The position numbers and the translations under genes were made by a program. DNA of 64,000 bases. It comes from Candidatus Blochmannia vicinus. Lineage in GTDB: Bacteria; Pseudomonadota; Gammaproteobacteria; Enterobacterales; Enterobacteriaceae. Under the pieces are notes generated by a model. It searched no databases. It had not been told where the DNA came from and saw nothing but the letters and a program-made list of their open reading frames with translations. Numbering within the stretch: the first letter of the stretch is position 1; each line of letters starts with the position of its first letter. The stretch covers positions 186,001 to 250,000 of the forward strand of contig CP125213.1 in assembly GCA_030020825.1 (NCBI GenBank), given 5' to 3'. This document shows positions 54,832 to 62,463 of this stretch, piece by piece.

Positions 54832-55242
54832 ATATTTATTTTTTAATAAAAATATCAGATACGTATTATTTTATGAATATAAAAAATTTATTTTGAGTAA
54901 ATAATTTTAAATAAAGTTTATTACACTTAATCATCATATATTCTGATATATATATATTTATTTTTTATCGAACTTTATAGAATATTAATTCTAATGTTTT
55001 TACCATTATAAAGATAATTTAGTATATTTTGATATGAATACACAACATATCTCACTATTTGATATGACATTTATATAAATTAATATGATAATTTTCACAT
55101 GTATAATTAATTAGCTACATACAAATAATAACTAAATACTAATAATTAAAAATAAACTTAAATTTACACTAAGATAATTATATTTTTTAATAATTTTATT
55201 CAATAATACTTGGGTAGTTGTATATTTTAAATTAATTATAAA
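54832..55242. other. Gap murB-clpB at a break in gene order
   Basis: 411 AT-rich bases between the start of murB and the stop of clpB, both minus. No rRNA or tRNA-Glu remnant could be recognised, although the E. coli neighbours on both sides are rRNA operons (rrnB and rrnG). Contains one arm of the inverted repeat around the clpB stop. Confidence 0.55.
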
Positions 55243-55255
55243 TTATTGAATAAAA
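55194..55255 (-). terminator. Inverted repeat spanning the clpB stop codon
   Basis: TTTTATTCAATAAT (55194-55207) and ATTATTGAATAAAA (55242-55255) are exact inverted copies of 14 bases separated by 34 bases. The right arm contains the last codons and stop of clpB. The pair could act as a 3'-end structure of the clpB mRNA, or it may be a duplicated-inverted segment. Confidence 0.45.
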
Positions 55256-57819
55256 ACAATTGCATTATTTACAACATCTAAGGTAATATTTTTACCTGGT
55301 AATAATTCTCCGGATAAAATTTTTTGAGATAATTTATTTTCAATATGTTGTTGTATAGCGCGTTTTAATGGGCGAGCACCGTATTTTGGATCAAATCCAA
55401 CTTTTGATAAAAACACTAAGACTTTATTAGCAATATTAGTATTAGGATATCCTTTTTCTTCTAAACGATCACATAAATGTTGTAACTGAATTTTAGCAAT
55501 TTTGATCAGATGTTCAGAACTTAATGGATGAAACACTACAATTTCATCTATCCTGTTCACAAATTCTGGTCGAAAATTTAGATTAACTATATCTAATACT
55601 GTGGTTTTTATTTCTTGATAATTTATAGTTCTGAATCTTTTTTGAATTAAATCTGATCCTAAATTAGATGTCATGATGACCACAGTATTACTAAAATTTA
55701 CTGTCCGTCCATGTCCATCTGTTAATCGCCCGTCATCTAATACTTGTAGTAATACATTGAAAATTTCTACATGTGCTTTTTCTATTTCGTCTAATAAAAT
55801 AATAGAATATGGACGACGGCGTATTGCTTCAGTCAAATATCCTCCTGATTCATACCCAACATAACCAGGAGGAGCTCCTAACAATTTTGATACAGAATGT
55901 TTTTCCATAAATTCAGACATATCAATACGAACTATTGCGTTATTAGTATCAAAAAGAAATATAGATAATGCTTTACATAATTCAGTTTTTCCTACTCCAG
56001 TAGGTCCTAAAAACATAAATGAACCGATTGGACGTTTAAGATCAGATAATCCAGAACGACTCCGACGAATAGCGTTAGATACTGCTTGTACTGCTTCATG
56101 TTGTCCAATAACTAACTGATGTAAAGCATGTTCCATATTTAATAATTTATCTTTTTCACTGGCTAACATCCTAGAAACAGGAATGCCAGTCCATCTAGAC
56201 AATACTTCAGCAATTTCTATATCAGTAACACAGTTTCGTAGAAGACGTATTTTTTTATTATTATATTGTAATGTTTTTGATAGTTTGTTTTCTAATTCAG
56301 GAATTTTACCATACTGCAGTTCAGACATACGATCTAAATCACCAATACGGCGTGCTTGATCAATGGCAATTTTTGCTTGTTCTAAATCAGATTTAATGTT
56401 TTGAGCGCTAGATAAGTAAATCTTTTCATTTTTCCACTCTTTTTCAAGAGCAATACAATCTTGTTCTTTTTTCATTAATTCAGTGGTTAATACTTCTAAT
56501 CGTTTCATACTAGAGTTATCTGATTCTTTTTTTAATGCTTGTTGCTCTAATTTTAACTGTATAATACGTCGTTCTAATCTATCTAATTCTTCTGGTTTAG
56601 AATCTATTTGTATGCGAATACTAGAAGCAGCTTCATCAATCAGATCAATAGCTTTATCTGGCAACTGACGATCAGAAATATATCGATATGATAAGGTTGC
56701 AGCAGCTACTATTGCTGGATCAGTAATATGAACATTGTGGTGTAATTCGTAACGTTCTTTCAATCCACGAAGAATAGCTATAGTATCTTCAACACTAGGC
56801 TCAGTAACAAATATTTTTTGGAAACGTCTTTCTAAAGCTGCATCTTGTTCAATATATTTATTATATTCATCAAGTGTGGTTGCTCCTACACAATGTAATT
56901 CACCTCTAGCCAATCTTGGTTTAAGCATATTACTTGCATCCATTGCTCCATCAGTTTTACCGGCTCCAACCATAATATGGAGTTCATCAATAAATAAAAT
57001 AATATTATCCTTTTCTTTAGATATATCATTTAGTACGTTTCTTAAACGTTCTTCAAATTCTCCTCTATATTTTGATCCTGCTAATAATGCCCCCATATCT
57101 AAAGCTAATATACGACTATTTTTTAATCCTTCTGGGACTTCACCATTAATAATGCGTTGTGCTAATCCTTCTATAATAGCAGTTTTTCCTACTCCAGGTT
57201 TTCCAATCAGAACAGGATTATTTTTAGTACGTCTCTGTAACACTTGAATAGTACGACGAATTTCTTCGTCTCGACCAATAACAGGATCAAGATTACTTTT
57301 TTCTGCAAATTTAGTTATATCTACAGTAAATTTTTGTAATGCTTGACGTTGAGATTCTGCTTGTTGATCGTTAACTAAGCGATTATTACGTATGTAATTT
57401 ATTGTTTTTTTTATGTTTTCTATAATCACTCCAGATGTTTTTAACAAATCATTTAATATTCCATCAGATTCAATAGCTGCTAAAATAAACATTTCTGATG
57501 CAATGAAAGTATCGTTATATTTCTGTGCTAATTTATCACATATATTTAATATTTTAATTAGATCACGTGAACATCGAATATCTCCTCCAATACCTTTCAC
57601 TTTTGGTAGGCAATTACATGCCTGTTCAACTGATTTAGTTAACTGAGACAGATTAGATCCAGAATGTACTAATAGTTGATATACTGATCCACTTTCTTCT
57701 TTTAAAAAAGCAAGCATCACATGAATAGGCTCAACAAATTGATTATCTTTTTTCAGCGCTATAGATTGAGCATCAGAAAGCGCTAATTGAAAATGATGAG
57801 TGAAATAATCTAACCGCAT
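55243..57819 (-). CDS. clpB: ATP-dependent disaggregase ClpB
   Basis: Hexameric chaperone that dissolves protein aggregates with DnaK. It has 858 residues (E. coli 857). N domain 1-145, first AAA+ domain with Walker A GKPGVGKT (E. coli GEPGVGKT) and LDMGALLAGSKYRGEFEERL, the coiled-coil M domain (about 410-520), and second AAA+ domain with GPTGVGKTELCKAL and RPYSIILLDEIEKAH. The start is at MRLDYFTHHF as in E. coli, three codons after another ATG. A sigma-32-type promoter lies upstream. Confidence 0.97.
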   Translation of the reverse strand: MRLDYFTHHFQLALSDAQSIALKKDNQFVEPIHVMLAFLKEESGSVYQLLVHSGSNLSQLTKSVEQACNCLPKVKGIGGDIRCSRDLIKILNICDKLAQKYNDTFIASEMFILAAIESDGILNDLLKTSGVIIENIKKTINYIRNNRLVNDQQAESQRQALQKFTVDITKFAEKSNLDPVIGRDEEIRRTIQVLQRRTKNNPVLIGKPGVGKTAIIEGLAQRIINGEVPEGLKNSRILALDMGALLAGSKYRGEFEERLRNVLNDISKEKDNIILFIDELHIMVGAGKTDGAMDASNMLKPRLARGELHCVGATTLDEYNKYIEQDAALERRFQKIFVTEPSVEDTIAILRGLKERYELHHNVHITDPAIVAAATLSYRYISDRQLPDKAIDLIDEAASSIRIQIDSKPEELDRLERRIIQLKLEQQALKKESDNSSMKRLEVLTTELMKKEQDCIALEKEWKNEKIYLSSAQNIKSDLEQAKIAIDQARRIGDLDRMSELQYGKIPELENKLSKTLQYNNKKIRLLRNCVTDIEIAEVLSRWTGIPVSRMLASEKDKLLNMEHALHQLVIGQHEAVQAVSNAIRRSRSGLSDLKRPIGSFMFLGPTGVGKTELCKALSIFLFDTNNAIVRIDMSEFMEKHSVSKLLGAPPGYVGYESGGYLTEAIRRRPYSIILLDEIEKAHVEIFNVLLQVLDDGRLTDGHGRTVNFSNTVVIMTSNLGSDLIQKRFRTINYQEIKTTVLDIVNLNFRPEFVNRIDEIVVFHPLSSEHLIKIAKIQLQHLCDRLEEKGYPNTNIANKVLVFLSKVGFDPKYGARPLKRAIQQHIENKLSQKILSGELLPGKNITLDVVNNAIVFIQ

Positions 57820-58128
57820 AATATCCATCGCCCTTTTATAATAAAATACAATACCAAATAATATTTATTTAGTTAACTTAGACTAAGAACACATGGAGAT
57901 TAAATACTCAAAATTCAAGTATATAAATTACTAAGAATATGAAACGCGTGTAGATATACTTAAGTATATGTGTACAATTTATTATATGTATGATATGTAG
58001 TCATAATTAATTTAATATAATTGTTTTTATGTGATATTGTTATTAGATAGTCAGATTATAGTTTGTAATAAAACAAAGTATTTAAACAAAGTCTATTTTG
58101 TAGATAAATGGTATTGTTTAACATATTA
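57820..58128. other. Gap clpB-rluD
   Basis: 309 bases carrying the clpB promoter and leader. yfiH, which lies between rluD and clpB in E. coli, is missing without a recognisable remnant. Confidence 0.55.
57891..57919 (-). promoter_or_regulatory. Probable heat-shock (sigma-32) promoter of clpB
   Basis: On the minus strand CTTGAA (57914-57919), 15 bases, CTCCATGT (57891-57898), about 70 bases before the clpB start. This matches the sigma-32 consensus CTTGAA / CCCCATnT at all but one position, and clpB is a classical sigma-32 gene in E. coli. Confidence 0.65.
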
Positions 58129-59087
58129 TTAGTTTTTTCGTAATATATTTATTAATTTTGTTATATCTTTGGGTAAAGGTATAACCCACTTCATTTGCAT
58201 TTTAGTAACAGGATGATACAGTTTCAGAGTAGTTGCATGTAATGCTTGTCGATTAAAAGTACGCAGATAATCATTAAGTTCATTAGATGCACCTTTAATA
58301 GAATAAGTTAATTTTCCATACTTCTGATCTCCTAATAATGGATGATTAATATGAGCCATATGTACACGAATTTGGTGAGTCCTTCCAGTTTCCAGGCGTA
58401 CTCGAATCCTGGTATGCATACTAAATTCTTCTATGGTAGAATAATGTGTAATAGCAGACTTTCCCATAGGGTTTACCGCCATACGAGTACGATGAACAGC
58501 ATGTCTTTTAATTGGTTCATCTATGATTCCTTCATTATGGATAAACCTTCCAAAAACTATAGCTTCATATTCTCTAATAATTTTTTTTTTTTAAATAGTT
58601 GTAATAAGTGATGATATGCGATAACATTTTTAGCCACAACCATTAAACCAGTAGTATCTTTATCCAAACGTTGAACAATACCTGTTCTAAATACTTTGAT
58701 AATAGATGGGTATTTATATAATAAAGCATTTGATATAGTACCTGAATAATTACCAGCTCCTGGGTGAACTACCATATTTTTTGCTTTATTTATTACTACA
58801 ATATCATTGTCTTCGTATACAATCTCAAGAGGGATATTTTGAGGAACTATACTACTATCCTTAATGTTAATAATATTTTTTATTTCAATAAATTCACCGC
58901 CCATCATTTTTTTTTTAGGTGTGGTCATTGTTTGATTATTAACATTCACTTTTTTAGAAAGAATCCAACATTTTATTTGAGAACGTGAATGATTTGGCAG
59001 TAACTCAGATAGAACACAATCTAATCGTTTCCCAGATTGAGATATTTGTACAACTATAGGTTTTATAGTATAGTACTCAGGTTTCAT
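58129..59087 (-). pseudogene. rluD: 23S rRNA pseudouridine synthase RluD, frameshifted at a poly(A) tract
   Basis: RluD modifies helix 69 of 23S rRNA. The N-terminal S4 domain and first half of the catalytic domain (including RLDKDTTGLMVVAK with the catalytic Asp) end abruptly after LLQLFKKKKLLENMKL. The rest (IIREYEAIVFG... GRTHQIRVHMAHINHP... to the normal C terminus) continues in the next frame. The join is a run of 12 A on the coding strand (58581-58592), and 13 would restore one 319-residue frame. Both halves are otherwise undamaged, so slippage may still produce enzyme. The usual HRLDKD reads QRLDKD. Start by homology at 59087. Confidence 0.9.
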
Positions 59088-59216
59088 TATATTAATATGT
59101 GGTTGAATTATTAAATTCAATTAAATTTTTGTATGATTTTCCGTTGAAAATAAATTCATTATATGTATATGATCTATTAATATTTACATGCATTATGGAG
59201 TATTAATAAATTTTTT

Positions 59217-59960
59217 ATGAAACGTATTCAACTCCATATAATAATTATAATAATTATTAGTACTATTATAACTCCCTATACCATTGCTTCTGATCGAATT
59301 GTGAATTATTCTGCTTGTAATCTTTATAAACTTGCTCAAAATAAATTATATAATGCTGATTATAAAGGAGCGATTCAAGATTTATTAAATTTACAAAATT
59401 TACGATTATTTGATCCTTGTCCACAACAAATTTATTTAGATTTAATTTATGCTTATTATAAATTAAATGATTTCAAATTAGCAAATAATTATATTAAATG
59501 TTTTTTTAAACTATATCCTAATCATAATCATTTTGATTACGTATTATATATGCATGGTGTAGTCAATATGTGCTTAGATGAAGATAATAAGATATTAATA
59601 AAATATTTAAATATGAATTGGTTTGATCGTAATCCAACGTATGCGTGTACGGCATTTCATAGTTTTTTAAAACTTATTCACAAATATCCGGATAGTCGAT
59701 ATTTTGCAGATACCTACAGACGCTTAATTTTTCTAAAAAATAGAATAGCTGAGTATGAACTTTCTATTGTTAAATTTTATGCTAAAAGAAATGCTTATAT
59801 ATCAGTGATAGCTCGTGTAGAAAAAATGTTATATCATTTCCCAGATACTCAAGCAACTCGTAAAGCATTGTGTTATATGCAACAAGCTTATCAAAATATA
59901 TACTTACCAGATCAAGCTGACAAAGTAGCAAAAATTATTGCTGCTAATCCAACATATTGA
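59217..59960 (+). CDS. bamD: Outer membrane assembly protein BamD without lipobox
   Basis: Essential component of the BAM complex that folds outer-membrane proteins. It has 247 residues (E. coli 245) with TPR repeats: LDLIYAYYKLNDFKLA, YVLYMHGVVNMCLDED, HKYPDSRYFAD and VEKMLYHFPDTQATRKAL. In E. coli the signal peptide ends LAGC and is lipidated. Here the Ile-rich signal ends near TPYTIAS and the first cysteine is Cys34, in the mature region, so lipid anchoring appears lost. raiA, downstream in E. coli, is missing. Confidence 0.94.
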   Translation: MKRIQLHIIIIIIISTIITPYTIASDRIVNYSACNLYKLAQNKLYNADYKGAIQDLLNLQNLRLFDPCPQQIYLDLIYAYYKLNDFKLANNYIKCFFKLYPNHNHFDYVLYMHGVVNMCLDEDNKILIKYLNMNWFDRNPTYACTAFHSFLKLIHKYPDSRYFADTYRRLIFLKNRIAEYELSIVKFYAKRNAYISVIARVEKMLYHFPDTQATRKALCYMQQAYQNIYLPDQADKVAKIIAANPTY

Positions 59961-60106
59961 TTCAATATGATGTACGAATAGTATTCATTATATTCTGTAT
60001 ATAGAATGAAATAAATATTTAAAATATATATTAATACAAAGTATTATATAATATTTATGAATTGGATGTTAATTTTGAAAGTATCGTTATAGTGACTGCA
60101 ATTATT

Positions 60107-60123
60107 TACAGATACTATCTGTA
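60107..60123 (+). repeat. Small hairpin upstream of pheA
   Basis: TACAGATA-C-TATCTGTA, 22 bases before the pheA start. There is no sign of the pheL leader peptide or attenuator of E. coli in the 184-base bamD-pheA gap, so this is at most a weak secondary structure. Confidence 0.25.
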
Positions 60124-60144
60124 GATATTAAAATATTACGGTAA

Positions 60145-61050
60145 ATGAGTGTTATTATGATTTACAAATCTATAGTGCATATCGCATTTTTAGGTCCTAA
60201 AGGTTCTTATTCGCATATTGCTGCTATGCAATATGCGAATAATCATTTTGATCAAGTAATAGAATATAGTTGTCAAAAATTTAATGATATTTTTACTTTA
60301 GTAGAATGTTGTCATGCAGAATATGGTGTAGTTCCTATCGAAAATTCTAATTCTGGATTAATTAATGAAGTATGTGATTTATTACTTAATACCAGATTAT
60401 TATTAGTAGATGAAATTACTATTCCTATAAATCATTGTATATTAGTTAATAATAATACTGACATAAATAAAATTCAGATAATATATAGTCATCCACAACC
60501 TGTTCAACAATGCAGTAGATTTTTAAAACATTTTTCAGCATGGAAAATCGTATTCTGTGAAAGCAGCGCAGCTGCTATGGAAACAGTAGCTAGGTTAAAT
60601 CAATCTAATTTAGCAGCTTTGGGAAGTATGCAGGGAGGCGCGTTTTATGGGTTACATTCATTGTTGACGTATAACTTATCTAATTATCAGAAAAATACAA
60701 CTAAATTTATTATTTTAAAAAATACAAATATTGAAGTTATTAATAATTCTATAGCCATAAAAACTACAATCATTATCTCTATTAATCGACAATCAGAAAG
60801 GTTGTATGAAATTTTAAAAATATTACAATTTTATAGTATTAAAACAACTTATTTAAAACCACGTTTTTTATCATATAGTAAATCAGACAATATAATTATT
60901 ATTGAAATGATGGCACATATAAATGATATATATATACAACAGGTTTTAACTGAATTACTAAAAATTTCATCTTCATTAAAAATATTAGGTTGTTATGAAT
61001 GTACATCAACTGCTAATATAATTAGAAATAGCAATAAAAATAAATTTTAA
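60145..61050 (+). CDS. pheA: Prephenate dehydratase (PheA without chorismate mutase domain)
   Basis: Converts prephenate to phenylpyruvate. It has 301 residues. E. coli PheA (386) has an N-terminal chorismate mutase domain of about 100 residues that is absent here. The dehydratase domain runs from HIAFLGPKGSYSHIA to the catalytic TRF motif, which reads TKF (186-188). The C-terminal ACT domain has lost both phenylalanine-binding motifs: GALV is ERLY (218-221) and ESRP is KPRF (238-241). Chorismate mutase activity must come from TyrA. Convergent with tyrA. Confidence 0.95.
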   Translation: MSVIMIYKSIVHIAFLGPKGSYSHIAAMQYANNHFDQVIEYSCQKFNDIFTLVECCHAEYGVVPIENSNSGLINEVCDLLLNTRLLLVDEITIPINHCILVNNNTDINKIQIIYSHPQPVQQCSRFLKHFSAWKIVFCESSAAAMETVARLNQSNLAALGSMQGGAFYGLHSLLTYNLSNYQKNTTKFIILKNTNIEVINNSIAIKTTIIISINRQSERLYEILKILQFYSIKTTYLKPRFLSYSKSDNIIIIEMMAHINDIYIQQVLTELLKISSSLKILGCYECTSTANIIRNSNKNKF

Positions 61051-61165
61051 TACTATATTAAATAGTACATTTATATATAAATATTTTTAAATAACGACAA
61101 TATACGTATTTTTTTATTTGGGACTGTATGCAGTTGTAAAATTATAGACAATTATATATCTGCAT

Positions 61166-61195
61166 TTGACAAACATGGAGATCGCATATTATAAT
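61166..61195 (+). promoter_or_regulatory. Perfect-consensus sigma-70 promoter in the pheA-tyrA gap
   Basis: TTGACA (61166-61171), 18 bases, TATAAT (61190-61195), both hexamers exactly consensus. It points right, away from pheA and into the 3' end of tyrA, which is on the other strand. No gene lies in the sense direction, so an antisense or small RNA starting near 61202 is possible. Confidence 0.45.
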
Positions 61196-61341
61196 GCATA
61201 TATATTTTATAAAACAATATCTTAAATTTTAAATAATTAATTTTATATTAGTAAATTGTTAATCTAGAGATAAATATAATTTAAATGAAAATAGTTATAA
61301 AATTAGTTAATTTTATTTAGATTATTATTAATTTTTATATA

Positions 61342-62463
61342 TTATTTTTGAATGTGATTAATCTGACGTAATATTTTACGACTTTCTGTAAAAAAAAGAT
61401 CAGTATATATACCAAGCCAATTTTGAATTTTTTTAAATTGATCAATGAATTCTTGTTTTTTATTTTGTTCTAATAATGTTAGAATTCTGCCTAGTCTCCT
61501 ATAATAACGTTTGATTAATATTAAATTATTTTCTGAAGTCATTATGATATCTGCATATAATTGTGGATCTTGAGCAAATAACCGTCCTATTGTTATTAAC
61601 TTTAGTCGAAATATTGGCGAAGAAAAAGATAGTATTTTTTTTAAATCAATGTTTTCTTTTAATAAATAATATCCTGCTATAAAAGTAATAAAATGACATA
61701 ATCCTTGTGTTAGACTCATATATCGATCATGTTCTGTTATATTGCAAAAATATAATTTTGCGCCCCATAATCGTATTTGTTTTAATAACCATTGATATGC
61801 TTCTGGATAACGTCCTTCGCAGCAAATTACTACTTGTTTCACCATGCTGCCATGATCTGGATTAAACATAGGATGTAATCCCAAAACTGGTCCGCTATGC
61901 GCAGACAATATAGCATTTAGAGAGATTTTTTTTATAGATGATAAATCTACTATAATACAGTTATGAGGTAAATATGGTAATTTACAAACAACATTAGTAA
62001 CTAAATGAATAGGAACACTGATTACTACCATTCCAGCATTTGTTAGCATTGATTCTGCATTAGTCCAATCATTTTTATCTAAAATTCGTACTTTATACCC
62101 TGATAAAGTTAGCATTTTATAAAAGAACTGTCCCATTTTGCCGTTTCCTCCAATTATAACAATTGGACCTAAATTTGGACATAATGTTTTAAATCCTTTT
62201 TCGTTTTCATTGCAATAAGATTCACTTATGATGCGACGTAATATATCTTCTATTAAGTCTGGGGAAATACCTAATTTTATTGCCTCTTTCCTTCGACAGG
62301 CTACTATTATTTCTTCTCTATCTTGTGCATAAATAAATAATCCATAACGACTTTTTATCTCTCCTACTTTGGAGACTAAAGAAAGTCGTTCGGATAATAA
62401 CTTTAATAAATCTTGATCTATTTTATCAATTTTTTTTCGTAAAATATTCAGTTCTTCTATCAT
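61342..62463 (-). CDS. tyrA: Chorismate mutase / prephenate dehydrogenase
   Basis: Bifunctional enzyme of tyrosine synthesis. It has 373 residues, the same length as E. coli and collinear with it. Chorismate mutase domain 1-90 (LRKKIDKID, DREEI), dehydrogenase from about 100 with the NAD motif GGNGKMG. Catalytic His197 and residues His245, His257, Arg286 and Arg294 are conserved. Position 53 is Ile (Met in E. coli) and 354 is Thr (Ala in E. coli), both sites where mutations relieve tyrosine inhibition in E. coli. Overlaps aroF by four bases. Confidence 0.97.
   Translation of the reverse strand: MIEELNILRKKIDKIDQDLLKLLSERLSLVSKVGEIKSRYGLFIYAQDREEIIVACRRKEAIKLGISPDLIEDILRRIISESYCNENEKGFKTLCPNLGPIVIIGGNGKMGQFFYKMLTLSGYKVRILDKNDWTNAESMLTNAGMVVISVPIHLVTNVVCKLPYLPHNCIIVDLSSIKKISLNAILSAHSGPVLGLHPMFNPDHGSMVKQVVICCEGRYPEAYQWLLKQIRLWGAKLYFCNITEHDRYMSLTQGLCHFITFIAGYYLLKENIDLKKILSFSSPIFRLKLITIGRLFAQDPQLYADIIMTSENNLILIKRYYRRLGRILTLLEQNKKQEFIDQFKKIQNWLGIYTDLFFTESRKILRQINHIQK

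Noticed and set aside
58129..58482. Separate short gene for the C-terminal half of RluD
   Set aside because: Its open frame extends upstream to the poly(A) tract and continues the RluD alignment exactly, so it is one frameshifted gene, not two.
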